DNA of 64,000 nucleotides from contig NZ_CP014475.1 of the NCBI RefSeq assembly GCF_001583415.1, positions 4,712,001-4,776,000 of the forward strand, read 5' to 3'. Shown here piece by piece: positions 43,781 through 52,232 of the stretch. Source of the DNA: Mycolicibacterium phlei (GTDB lineage: Bacteria; Actinomycetota; Actinomycetes; Mycobacteriales; Mycobacteriaceae). Positions within the stretch are counted from its first letter, which is position 1, and each line of letters begins with the position of its first letter. Both the position numbers and the translations under genes were made by a program. The notes beneath the pieces were generated by a model. The model was not told the origin of the DNA, did no database searches, and saw nothing but the letters and a program-made list of their open reading frames with translations.

Positions 43781-44386
43781 ATGAGCACCGCTGAAGGCAC
43801 AGTGGTGTTGCCGTTCTCCCAGCGCCGGGTGCCCCGGCCGTTGCGGGATCTGCCCGTCGTCGACAGCCCCGATGCCGAGTGCCGCCGGCTGATCGTGGTC
43901 GGCTCCGACGCCGATCTGGCCGGGGTGCTGACCCGGCTGATGCGCACCGAACGGCTCGATGTGGAGGTCGCGCACGTCAAGCGACCCTGGCAGGCGCGAC
44001 GGGCCCGGACCGGCACCGCGACCAGGGTGCCGCTGATCCGCGACGAGACCGGCCGCGTCATCGTCGGAGCCGCCTACTGGCTCGGCGAGAGCGGGCTGGA
44101 GAAGGGCTCCCCGCCCGCCAAGCTGGTCGGCGAGGCGGTCGTCGACGACGAGGTGCTGTTCGACGGCGAGGTCACCGGGGTGCGCATCGAACCGACCGGG
44201 ACCATGCCGGGCCTGCGCGCGACGGTGCTGTCGCGGCGCATGCGGCCGGTCCGCTGGGTGGCCGGGCGCGCCGCGCAGCTGGGCACCACCGGCGCATTCG
44301 TCGTCCGTGACGGCGAGCTGACCCCCCGCCCGGTGCGGCGCTCCACCTTCTACCGACACATCCAGGGTTGGCTGCAGGTGCGCTGA
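43781..44386 (+). CDS. Conserved hypothetical protein (Rv0358 orthologue)
   Basis: A 201-aa protein. The ATG at 43781 has a good AGGAG 5 nt upstream. Soluble, Arg-rich; LIVVGSDADLAGVLTRLM recalls a Rossmann-like start but no catalytic motif is seen. Syntenic with Rv0358 between purA and the M50 protease gene; 21 nt separate it from that gene, so they may be co-transcribed. Confidence 0.85.
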   Translation: MSTAEGTVVLPFSQRRVPRPLRDLPVVDSPDAECRRLIVVGSDADLAGVLTRLMRTERLDVEVAHVKRPWQARRARTGTATRVPLIRDETGRVIVGAAYWLGESGLEKGSPPAKLVGEAVVDDEVLFDGEVTGVRIEPTGTMPGLRATVLSRRMRPVRWVAGRAAQLGTTGAFVVRDGELTPRPVRRSTFYRHIQGWLQVR

Positions 44387-44407
44387 CCTGCGGTAGCGTC
44401 GTAGCCC

Positions 44408-45190
44408 GTGAACGTTCGCCCGCTGCACCAGTCGGTGCGGCCCAGCCCGGTGTTCCTGGTGATCGTCGCGGTCACGGTCGCCGGCGGCGCGCTGGCGTGG
44501 TGGTGCGCGTCCGACACCGACCGGCCGCTGTCCTACGTCGCGGTGTTCACGTTCGTCATCGCGGGCTGGGTGGTGTCGCTGTGTGTGCATGAGTTCGCGC
44601 ACGCCTACACCGCGTGGCGGTTCGGTGACCGCGACGTCGAGGTCCGCGGCTATCTGACGCTCAACCCGCTGCGGTACTCCAACCCGATGCTGTCGATCGG
44701 GCTGCCGGTGCTGGTGATCGCCATCGGCGGGGTCGGGTTGCCGGGCGGGGCGGTGTACGTGCGCACCGGGTGGATGACGCCGCGGCAGCGGTCGCTGGTC
44801 AGCCTGGCCGGCCCGGCGACCAACCTGGTGTTCGCGGCGCTGCTGCTGGTGCTGGCCAACCTGCTGTACGACCCCGCGCACGGGGTGTTCTGGGCCGGCG
44901 TGGCGTTCCTGGGGTTCCTGCAGGTGACGGCCGTCGTGCTGAACATGCTGCCGGTGCCCGGTCTGGACGGGTACGGCGCGCTGGAGCCGCACCTGAGCCC
45001 GCAGACGCAGCGCGCGCTGGCCCCGGCCAAGCAGTGGGGTCTGCTGGTGCTGTTGCTGCTGTTGTTCACCCCCAACCTGAACCGGTGGTTCTGGTCGGTG
45101 GTGCTGTGGTTCTTCGACTTCTCCGGGGTGCCCCGGCCGCTGGTGTGGGCCGGTGGCGCGCTGACCCGGTTCTGGTCGGCCTGGTTCTAG
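44408..45190 (+). CDS. Site-2-protease-type M50 metalloprotease (Rv0359 orthologue)
   Basis: A 260-aa membrane protease with HEFAH (~59-63) as the zinc-binding HExxH in an early TM helix and LNMLPVPGLDGYG as the second zinc ligand motif (NxxPxxxLDG). About six TM helices. It cleaves substrates within the membrane; the target is unknown. The GTG start follows a TAGCGT -10-like box by 8 nt. Confidence 0.92.
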   Translation: MNVRPLHQSVRPSPVFLVIVAVTVAGGALAWWCASDTDRPLSYVAVFTFVIAGWVVSLCVHEFAHAYTAWRFGDRDVEVRGYLTLNPLRYSNPMLSIGLPVLVIAIGGVGLPGGAVYVRTGWMTPRQRSLVSLAGPATNLVFAALLLVLANLLYDPAHGVFWAGVAFLGFLQVTAVVLNMLPVPGLDGYGALEPHLSPQTQRALAPAKQWGLLVLLLLLFTPNLNRWFWSVVLWFFDFSGVPRPLVWAGGALTRFWSAWF

Positions 45191-45210
45191 GGCGCGTGAC
45201 CCTTGCTACA

Positions 45211-45232
45211 TATGCACACTTACGCATAGATT
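45211..45232 (+). promoter_or_regulatory. Operator-like inverted repeat over the leaderless promoter of the CDF gene
   Basis: TATGC (45211-45215) and GCATA (45224-45228) form an inverted repeat with an 8-bp spacer. TAGATT (45227-45232) overlaps its right arm and is a -10 box exactly 6 nt before the ATG at 45239. The geometry resembles ArsR/SmtB metal-sensor operators in front of metal exporters. Confidence 0.6.
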
Positions 45233-45238
45233 GCTGCC

Positions 45239-46129
45239 ATGGGGGCCGGTCACGATCACAGCCACGGTGACACCCGGGTCAGCCGGATGGTCATCGCCGC
45301 GGCGATCCTCAGCACCTTCTTCGTCATCGAGCTGGTCACCGCGCTTTTGATCAACTCCATCGCCCTGCTGGCCGACGCCGGCCACATGCTCACCGACCTG
45401 GTGGCGATGTTCATGGGGTTGACCGCGGTGCTGCTGGCCCGCCGCGGGTCGACGTCACCGGCCCGCACGTACGGCTGGCACCGCGCCGAGGTGTTCACCG
45501 CGGTGGCCAACGCCGCGCTGCTGCTGGGGGTGGCGGTGTTCATCCTCTACGAGGCGGTCGAGCGGTTCGGCCACGCGCCCGAGGTGCCCGGTGTGCCGAT
45601 GATCGTGGTCGCGCTGGCGGGGCTGGCGGCCAACGCCGCGGTGGTGCTGATGCTGCGGTCGCACTCGGAGAAGAGCCTGGCGGTCCGCGGTGCCTACATG
45701 GAGGTCGTCGCGGACACGGTGGGCAGCATCGGGGTGCTGATCGCCGGCATCGTCACCGTCACCACCGGCTGGCCGTACGCCGACGTGGTGGTCGCGGTGC
45801 TCGTCGCGCTGTGGGTGCTGCCGCGGGCGTTCTCGCTGGCCCGCGCGGCGCTGCGGATCCTGTCGGAGACCTCGCCCGCGCACATCGACGTCGAGGAGCT
45901 GCGCGCCGCGCTGTGCGCCGTGGAGGGTGTCACCGACGTGCACGACCTGCACGTGTGGACGCTGGTGCCCGGCAAGGACATGGTCACCGCGCACCTGACC
46001 AGCAACCGGGACTCCGCGCTGGTGCTCGATGACGCCCGCGCGGTGCTGACCGCCCGCGGCCTGGAGCACGCCACCGTTCAGGTGGAGCGCGCCGACAGCG
46101 CCGGCGACTGCAACTGCGAGGCCGAGTAA
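45239..46129 (+). CDS. Cation diffusion facilitator (zinc/metal exporter)
   Basis: A 296-aa CDF transporter. The His-rich N-terminus (GHDHSHGD) is followed by six TM helices. LLADAGHMLTDL in TM2 and VVADTVGSIGV in TM5 carry the metal-site His/Asp residues, and the C-terminal cytosolic ferredoxin-like domain contains DVHDLHVW. Likely Zn2+/H+ antiporter of the ZitB/CzcD type. Leaderless; probably under metal control through the upstream inverted repeat. Confidence 0.93.
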   Translation: MGAGHDHSHGDTRVSRMVIAAAILSTFFVIELVTALLINSIALLADAGHMLTDLVAMFMGLTAVLLARRGSTSPARTYGWHRAEVFTAVANAALLLGVAVFILYEAVERFGHAPEVPGVPMIVVALAGLAANAAVVLMLRSHSEKSLAVRGAYMEVVADTVGSIGVLIAGIVTVTTGWPYADVVVAVLVALWVLPRAFSLARAALRILSETSPAHIDVEELRAALCAVEGVTDVHDLHVWTLVPGKDMVTAHLTSNRDSALVLDDARAVLTARGLEHATVQVERADSAGDCNCEAE

Positions 46130-46130
46130 C

Positions 46131-46547
46131 TCAGGCCAGGCCGAGCTCGGCGCGCGCCGCCGGATCGCAGTCGTCGAGCAGGTCCAGGCAGCGCTGGTAC
46201 TCGTCGGTCTCGCCGATCGCGTCGGCCGCCCGCGCCAGGGCCGCCACGCAGCGCAGGAAGCCGCGGTTGGGCTCGTGGCTGTAGGGCACCGGGCCGAAGC
46301 CCTTCCAGCCGTTACGGCGCAGCTGGTCCAGACCGCGGTGGTAGCCGGTGCGGGCGTAGGCGTAGGCCGTGATCGCCTGCTCCCCGGCCAGCGCCTGCTC
46401 GGCCAGCGCGGCCCAGGCCACCGACGCCGACGGGTGCGCCGCGGCGACGATCGCCGGGTTCTCACCGCCGGCGAGTTCGTCCTCGGCTTCGCTGTCGCCC
46501 GGCAGCAGCACCGGATCCGGCCCCAGGAGATCACCCATCCGTGTCAT
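46131..46547 (-). CDS. DUF3151 family protein (Rv0360c orthologue)
   Basis: A 138-aa soluble helical protein beginning MTRMGDLLGPDPVLLPG, matching the DUF3151 family, which is conserved in actinobacteria and of unknown function. Start at the ATG at 46547; the much longer in-frame open stretch upstream runs antisense through the next gene and is not used. One nucleotide separates it from the convergent CDF gene. Confidence 0.85.
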   Translation of the reverse strand: MTRMGDLLGPDPVLLPGDSEAEDELAGGENPAIVAAAHPSASVAWAALAEQALAGEQAITAYAYARTGYHRGLDQLRRNGWKGFGPVPYSHEPNRGFLRCVAALARAADAIGETDEYQRCLDLLDDCDPAARAELGLA

Positions 46548-46619
46548 GGTCCCATTGTGCCGTGCGCACCGGTGACTAAGCTTTGCGGCCGTAGCGTCGT
46601 AAGGAGGACAGCAGCAGGC

Positions 46620-47468
46620 ATGTCGAACCCATCTGGGCCTGACCAGCCCGAAGACACCTCGGGTGTCCCCGACGACTCCGACGCGCCCGAGGAGTCCACG
46701 CAGGACAGCCAACCTCAGGACCAGGACCACGAACCGGCGACCGAGGTGATCGAGCCCAGCGCCGACCACGAGCCGGCCACCGAGATCATCTCCGCGCAGC
46801 CGCAGCCCGAGCAGGCCGGCGAGGGTGAGCAGGGCGAGCGTCGGTTCACCGCGCCGTCGACGTTCGACGCGACGACGACGCAGAAGATCGACACCCCCGC
46901 CGACCCGGCCACCGAGGTGTTCGCCCCGGTCGGCGGCGGCGCCAAACCCGCTGCCCCGCAGGAGATCCCGCCACGTGACCCGCCACGTGCCAGCGCCCCG
47001 AAGCCGCCGGCACCGGCGCAGGTGACGCGCAGCTGGGGCTGGGTGGTGGCGGTGGTGCTGGTGATCGCCGCGCTGGTCGCGATCGCGGTGCTGGGCACCG
47101 TGCTGCTCACCCGCGACTCGAAACCCAAGGTGTCGCAGGAGGATCTGGTCCGCCGGACCATCCAGGAGTTCGACGCGGCGATCCAGAGCGGCGACCTGGC
47201 CAAGCTGCGCAGCATCACCTGCGGCAGCACCCGCGACAACTACGTCAACTACACCGACAAGTCGTGGGCCGAGACGCACGAGCGGGTGGCCGCGGCCAAG
47301 CAGTACCCGGTGGTGGCCAGCATCGACCAGGTCGTCGTCAACGGCGACCACGCCGAGGCCAACGTCACCGCGTTCATGGCGTACGCGCCGCAGACCCGGT
47401 CGACGCGCAGCTTCGACCTGGAGTTCCGCGACGACCAGTGGAAGATTTGCCAGGCGCCCGCCTCCTGA
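46620..47468 (+). CDS. Membrane protein with disordered acidic N-terminus (Rv0361 orthologue)
   Basis: A 282-aa protein. An AAGGAGGA box lies 11 nt before the ATG at 46620. Residues ~1-135 are Asp/Glu/Pro/Gln-rich and probably disordered, with Thr-rich EPATE repeats; one TM helix lies at ~140-163; then a ~115-residue extracytoplasmic domain with an NTF2-like fold (ITCGS..WKICQAP; two Cys). Function unknown, conserved in mycobacteria. Confidence 0.85.
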   Translation: MSNPSGPDQPEDTSGVPDDSDAPEESTQDSQPQDQDHEPATEVIEPSADHEPATEIISAQPQPEQAGEGEQGERRFTAPSTFDATTTQKIDTPADPATEVFAPVGGGAKPAAPQEIPPRDPPRASAPKPPAPAQVTRSWGWVVAVVLVIAALVAIAVLGTVLLTRDSKPKVSQEDLVRRTIQEFDAAIQSGDLAKLRSITCGSTRDNYVNYTDKSWAETHERVAAAKQYPVVASIDQVVVNGDHAEANVTAFMAYAPQTRSTRSFDLEFRDDQWKICQAPAS

Positions 47469-47492
47469 CCCGTCTGGCACGCGCCGCGCTGG

Positions 47493-48530
47493 TCAACCGG
47501 CGGTCACCGAACGGCCCGCGCTCTTGAGATCCTCGCACGCCTCGACGACACGCTCGCTCATCGACGCCTCCGCCTTCTTCAGGTAGCTGCGCGGGTCGTA
47601 GACCTTCTTGTTGCCGACCTCGCCGTCGACCTTGAGCACCCCGTCGTAGTTGGTGAACATGTGCGCCGCGATGGGCCGGGTGAACGCATACTGGGTGTCG
47701 GTGTCGACGTTCATCTTCACCACGCCGTAGCGCAGCGAGTCCTCGATCTCGGACTTCAGCGACCCCGATCCGCCGTGGAACACGAAGTCGAACGGCTTTG
47801 CGTCCGAAGGCAATCCAAGCTTGGCGGCGGCGACCTTCTGGCCCACGTCGAGGATGTCGGGGCGCAGTTTGACGTTGCCCGGCTTGTACACGCCGTGCAC
47901 GTTGCCGAACGTCGCCGCCAGCAGGTAGCGCCCGTTCTCCCCCGCCCCCAGCGCCTCGACGGTCTTCTCGAAGTCCTCCGGGGTGGTGTAGAGCTTGTCG
48001 TTGATCTCGTGGGCGACGCCGTCCTCCTCGCCGCCGACCACCCCGATCTCGATCTCCAGGATGATCTTCGCCGCGGCGGCCTCGGCGAGCAGGTCCCGCG
48101 CGATCGCCAGGTTCTCGTCCAGCGGCACCGCCGACCCGTCCCACATGTGCGACTGGAACAGCGGGTTGCCGCCGTCGGCCACCCGTTGCCTGGAGATCGC
48201 CAGCAACGGCCGCACGTAGGTGTCGAGCTTGTCCTTCGGGCAGTGATCGGTGTGCAACGCCACGGTGACCGGATACCTCTCGGCGATCACATGCGCGAAC
48301 TCCGCCAGTGCCACCGCGCCGGTCACCATCTCCTTGACCCCCAGACCGGAAGCGAATTCCGCTCCGCCCGTGGAGAATTGGATGATGCCGTCACTGCCGG
48401 CGTCGGCGAAGCCCTTGATCGCGGCGTTGATGGTCTCCGACGATGTGCAGTTGATCGCGGGAAACGCGAAGCCGTGCTCCTTGGCCCTGTCGAGCATCTC
48501 CGCGTACACCTCGGGTGTTGCGATCGGCAT
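47493..48530 (-). CDS. fba: Class II fructose-bisphosphate aldolase Fba
   Basis: A 345-aa zinc-dependent aldolase of glycolysis and gluconeogenesis. Marks: HTDHC (zinc His), GGEEDGVAHE loop, ATFGNVHGVYKPGN, FHGGSGS and KMNVDTDTQ. The ATG at 48530 (AGGACC upstream) gives the usual mycobacterial length; an upstream in-frame codon adds an unlikely extension. Matches Rv0363c. Confidence 0.97.
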   Translation of the reverse strand: MPIATPEVYAEMLDRAKEHGFAFPAINCTSSETINAAIKGFADAGSDGIIQFSTGGAEFASGLGVKEMVTGAVALAEFAHVIAERYPVTVALHTDHCPKDKLDTYVRPLLAISRQRVADGGNPLFQSHMWDGSAVPLDENLAIARDLLAEAAAAKIILEIEIGVVGGEEDGVAHEINDKLYTTPEDFEKTVEALGAGENGRYLLAATFGNVHGVYKPGNVKLRPDILDVGQKVAAAKLGLPSDAKPFDFVFHGGSGSLKSEIEDSLRYGVVKMNVDTDTQYAFTRPIAAHMFTNYDGVLKVDGEVGNKKVYDPRSYLKKAEASMSERVVEACEDLKSAGRSVTAG

Positions 48531-48600
48531 GAGAGGTCCTTCCCGCAGTGGCTTTGACCCCAATTCTCGCAGGAATCGGCCTGTCTCACATTTCGGCGAA

Positions 48601-49614
48601 CTACATCGTCAGGACCATCCGGTAGCGCGCCCGGCCCTCCTCCATCGCCGCGTACGCCTCGGCGGCCTCGGCCAGCGGCCGTTCCTCGATGCGCGCCCGC
48701 ACCCCGGTCAGCACCGCGAACCGCATCGTCTCCTCGACGTCACGCGAGGTGCCCGACGGATGTCCGCTCACGCTGAGCCCCTGACTGATCAACTGCATCG
48801 GCGAGATGGGCAACGTATCGGCGCTCACCCCGACGATCACCAGCTGACCCTCCGGCGCCAGCCCGCCCACCGTGTCGCCCATCGCCTGCGAGTTGGCCGC
48901 GGTGGCCAGCACCGCCGCCGCCCCGCCGAGGTCGCGCAGCGCCGAGGCCACGTCGACGGCCCGCGAGTCGATGTAGTGGTGGGCGCCCAGCGCGCGGGCG
49001 TCGGCCTCCTTGTCCGCACCGCGCGCGATGGCCACGGTCTCGAACCCCATCGCCCGGGCGAACTGCACGCCGAGGTGCCCCAGCCCGCCGATGCCCAGCA
49101 CGGCGACCAGGTCGCCGGGCTTCGCGCGGGTGTGCCGCAGTGCGTTGTAGGTGGTCACCCCGGCGCAGCCCAGCGGCGCGGCCTCGGCGAACGTCAGGCC
49201 CTCGGGGATGCGGGCCAGTGCGGTGGCGGGTGCGACGACGGACTCGGCGTAGCCGCCCGGATAGTGCCAGCTGGGCACCTGCATCCGCTCGCACTGCATG
49301 AACTGTCCCTTGCGGCAGGGCACGCAGTGGTTGCAGTTGCCGCCGAACCAGCCGACCGCCACCCGGTCGCCGACGGCGAATCCCTCCACACCGTCGCCCA
49401 ACTCGGCGACGGTGCCCGCGATCTCGTGTCCCGGGGTCAGCGGCCAGTTCAGCCCCGGGAATCCGCCGGACACGAAACCGTGGTCGGTGCCGCACACCCC
49501 GCACGCGGCCACCGCGATGCGCACGTGACCGGGCGGCGGGGACGTCGTCTCGACGTCGACGAGCGTGAGCGGGGCGCCGGCGGACGCCACCTGAACGGCC
49601 TTGTGAGTGGTCAT
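48601..49614 (-). CDS. Zinc-dependent alcohol dehydrogenase
   Basis: A 337-aa MDR-family enzyme. Catalytic zinc ligands CGVCGTDHG and GHE, structural zinc set CNHCVPCRKGQFMQC (four Cys), and Rossmann loop GIGGLGHLGVQFAR. The AdhA/Adh type oxidises alcohols or reduces aldehydes with NAD(P). Substrate unknown. Start at the ATG at 49614. Confidence 0.92.
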   Translation of the reverse strand: MTTHKAVQVASAGAPLTLVDVETTSPPPGHVRIAVAACGVCGTDHGFVSGGFPGLNWPLTPGHEIAGTVAELGDGVEGFAVGDRVAVGWFGGNCNHCVPCRKGQFMQCERMQVPSWHYPGGYAESVVAPATALARIPEGLTFAEAAPLGCAGVTTYNALRHTRAKPGDLVAVLGIGGLGHLGVQFARAMGFETVAIARGADKEADARALGAHHYIDSRAVDVASALRDLGGAAAVLATAANSQAMGDTVGGLAPEGQLVIVGVSADTLPISPMQLISQGLSVSGHPSGTSRDVEETMRFAVLTGVRARIEERPLAEAAEAYAAMEEGRARYRMVLTM

Positions 49615-49689
49615 ACCAAACTCTAGGGCGATCTCTACGACAGTGCGGGGGCGATGGCGCACCCGATTGCGCCGGTATCTTGGGTACCC

Positions 49690-50385
49690 ATGACCACGAC
49701 AGCCCTGGCCGCAGCCGACCAGCTGGCACTGATGCCGGACTTCCTCGATCCCATGGTGTTGCTGGGGTACTTCGGCGCCTGGGCGCTGGCCGGCCTGCTG
49801 CTGGTGGTCTTCGTCGAGTCCGGGGTGTTGTTCCCGGTGCTGCCGGGCGATTCGCTGCTGTTCGTGGCCGGAATGCTGGCCGCGGGCACCGCACAGCTGG
49901 CCAAGGACGGCGAGCAGGTCAACTTCCAGTTGTGGCAGTTGCTGGTGTTCATCCCGATCGCGGCCGTGCTGGGCGGTCAGGTCGGCTACTGGGTGGGCCG
50001 CAACGTCGGCACCGCGATGTTCAAGCCCGACGCCCGCTTCCTCAAGCAGAAGTACCTCGACGAGGCGCATGTGTTCTTCGAGGAGCGCGGGCCGTTCGCG
50101 ATCGTGATCGCCCGGTTCGTGCCGATCGTGCGCACGCTGGCGCCGATCACCGCCGGCGCCGCGCGGATGAGCTATCCGCTGTTCACGCTGTACAACGTGA
50201 TCGGCGCGGTGGTGTGGGGTGTCGGGCTGACCCTGCTCGGCTACTGGCTCGGCCAGTTCCAGGTGATCCAGGACCTGCTCGAGCCGATCGTCATCGCGAT
50301 CGTGGTGATCTCGGTACTGCCGATGTTCATCGAGTGGTACAAGCGGCGCCGCGCCGCCAAGCGCGCCGCCGGCGAGTCCGCCTAA
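49690..50385 (+). CDS. DedA-family membrane protein (Rv0364 orthologue)
   Basis: A 231-aa DedA/SNARE-associated protein with about five hydrophobic segments, the ESG..FPVLPGDSLL motif and the FVPIVRTLAPITAGAARM re-entrant segment with conserved Arg/Pro. DedA proteins act as lipid-carrier flippases or in membrane homeostasis. A TATCTT -10 box (49676-49681) lies 8 nt before the ATG at 49690. The stop overlaps the convergent NhaA gene by 3 nt. Confidence 0.92.
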   Translation: MTTTALAAADQLALMPDFLDPMVLLGYFGAWALAGLLLVVFVESGVLFPVLPGDSLLFVAGMLAAGTAQLAKDGEQVNFQLWQLLVFIPIAAVLGGQVGYWVGRNVGTAMFKPDARFLKQKYLDEAHVFFEERGPFAIVIARFVPIVRTLAPITAGAARMSYPLFTLYNVIGAVVWGVGLTLLGYWLGQFQVIQDLLEPIVIAIVVISVLPMFIEWYKRRRAAKRAAGESA

Positions 50386-52232
50386 CGGCGGCGGCCCGCC
50401 TCCAGCGCCCGGATCAGGCTGGCCGCATCCCACGGCCCGGTGTGCCGCCTGCCGTTGACGAAGAACGTCGGCGTGGAGTTCAGATCCATCACCTCGGCGT
50501 CCTGCGCGTCGTCGGCAACCCGGTGCAGCACCTTCGACGGGTGCACCCGCACGTCCTGGTCGAACCGCTCGATATCGCATCCGGCGGCCACGGCGTAGCG
50601 GTACATGTCCGACCACTCCAGGTCGTCCTGGTGGCTGAACAGTTCGCGCGCCATCTCCCAGAACCGGCCCTGCAGCGCGGCGGCCTCGCTGGCGCGGGCG
50701 GCGTCGAACGCGCGCGGATGGGCCCGTTCCAGCGGTAGGTGGCGCCACACGTAGCGCAGGTCGTTGCCGAAGTGCGTCCGCACCTCCTCGATGGCGCCGG
50801 TGGTGACGCTGCAGAACGGGCACTCGAAGTCGCCGTACTCCACCAACGTCAGCGGGGCGTCCGGGTTGCCCTTGATGTGGTCGCGGTCGGGGTCGACGGG
50901 CCGCACCAGTTTCATGCCGACCGGCTCGGGCGGGCTGATCCAGTCGGTGATCCGGAAGATCGCCCAGCCGCTGACGAAGGCCACCACCGAGGCGATCAGC
51001 ACGCCGATGATCGCCTGCTCCCGGCGGACGGGATCGTCGATGGCGATGTCGACGATGAACAGCGAGATCGTGAACCCGATTCCGGACAGCGCCGCTCCGC
51101 CGGCCACCCGGCGCAGCGACAGCCCGGGCGCCAGCTCGCCGGCCCCGCTGCGCTGCATCAGCCAGGTCGCGGCCGTGATGCCGACGAACTTGCCGATCAC
51201 CAGACCGGCGACGATGCCCCACGTCAGCGGTGAGCGCAGCGCCGCGACCACGCTCTCGGCGTCCAGCATCACCCCGGCGTTGACCAACGCGAACAGCGGC
51301 ACCACCACGAACGACACGTACGGCCCGACGGTCATCTGCAGCCGCTCGTTGATGGAGATCGAGTCGCGCAGGCCGCGGGTCACCTCGCGGGCGTAGTGCG
51401 AGTTCGGCGACTGCCGGAACGCCCGGATGCGGGCGACGACCTCCTCGACCTGGGTGCGTTCCGGGGAGAACACCGGGATCAGCAGGGCCACCGCGACACC
51501 GGCGAGGGTGGGATGCATCCCGGACAGGTACAGCGCCACCCACAGCGCGAACCCCAGCACTGCGTAGGCGGGGCCGCGACCGGCGGGCAGCAGCCGAACG
51601 GCAGCGATAGCGGCCACCAGGAACACCGAAATCACAAGCGGGACAACACTGATGCGCTCGGTGTAGAAGAGCGCGATCACCCCGAGCGCGCCGATGTCGT
51701 CGACGACGGCCAGGGTGAGCAGGAAGATCCGCAACCGGCCGGGGAACTTCGGTTTGATGATCGCCAGCGCGCCGAGCAGGAACGCGGTGTCGGTGGAGAT
51801 CACCACGCCCCAGGCCTGGGCGTTCTCCCCGGAGGGGTTGAACAGCAGGAAGATCGCGGCGGGCAGGGCGAGCCCCGCGATCGCGGCGGCCACCGGCACC
51901 GCGGCGCGGGCCCGTTCGGTGAGCTCGCCGATCGCGAACTCGTGCTTGACCTCCAGGCCGACGATGAAGAAGAAGAACGCCATCAGCCCGTCGTTGACGA
52001 GGTGTTTGACGGTCAGCTCGAAGCGGGCGTCGCCGAAGGTGAAGCCAACATGGGTGTCGAGCAGCGTCCAATAGCTCTGCGCCCAGGGCGAATTGGCCCA
52101 GAGAACGGCGGCGACGGTGGCCAGCAGCAACAGCACGGCGGCGGTGTTCTCGCCGGTCCTGGTGACCTTGGCCTCCCGGCTGAACCGCGGCGGCAGCAAC
52201 CGGACGATGCGGGGCGTCGTCGAGTCGGTCAC
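50382..52232 (-). CDS. nhaA: NhaA Na+/H+ antiporter fused to a DsbA-like thioredoxin domain
   Basis: A 616-aa fusion. Residues ~30-425 are NhaA with VVDDIGALGVIALFYTERI (the essential Asp pair), STDTAFLLGAL and ~11-12 TM helices. From ~435 a DsbA-type thioredoxin-fold domain follows, with ECPFCSVTTG (CxxC, ~460) and the cis-Pro loop NSTPTFFVNG. The GTG at 52232 overlaps the GH76 stop (GTGA). The fusion is known in actinobacteria, but the role of the redox domain is not clear. Confidence 0.9.
   Translation of the reverse strand: MTDSTTPRIVRLLPPRFSREAKVTRTGENTAAVLLLLATVAAVLWANSPWAQSYWTLLDTHVGFTFGDARFELTVKHLVNDGLMAFFFFIVGLEVKHEFAIGELTERARAAVPVAAAIAGLALPAAIFLLFNPSGENAQAWGVVISTDTAFLLGALAIIKPKFPGRLRIFLLTLAVVDDIGALGVIALFYTERISVVPLVISVFLVAAIAAVRLLPAGRGPAYAVLGFALWVALYLSGMHPTLAGVAVALLIPVFSPERTQVEEVVARIRAFRQSPNSHYAREVTRGLRDSISINERLQMTVGPYVSFVVVPLFALVNAGVMLDAESVVAALRSPLTWGIVAGLVIGKFVGITAATWLMQRSGAGELAPGLSLRRVAGGAALSGIGFTISLFIVDIAIDDPVRREQAIIGVLIASVVAFVSGWAIFRITDWISPPEPVGMKLVRPVDPDRDHIKGNPDAPLTLVEYGDFECPFCSVTTGAIEEVRTHFGNDLRYVWRHLPLERAHPRAFDAARASEAAALQGRFWEMARELFSHQDDLEWSDMYRYAVAAGCDIERFDQDVRVHPSKVLHRVADDAQDAEVMDLNSTPTFFVNGRRHTGPWDAASLIRALEAGRRR

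Noticed and set aside
46131..47480. Long minus-strand extension upstream of the DUF3151 protein
   Set aside because: It runs antisense through the Rv0361-like gene; the 138-aa form has the family's usual length and start.
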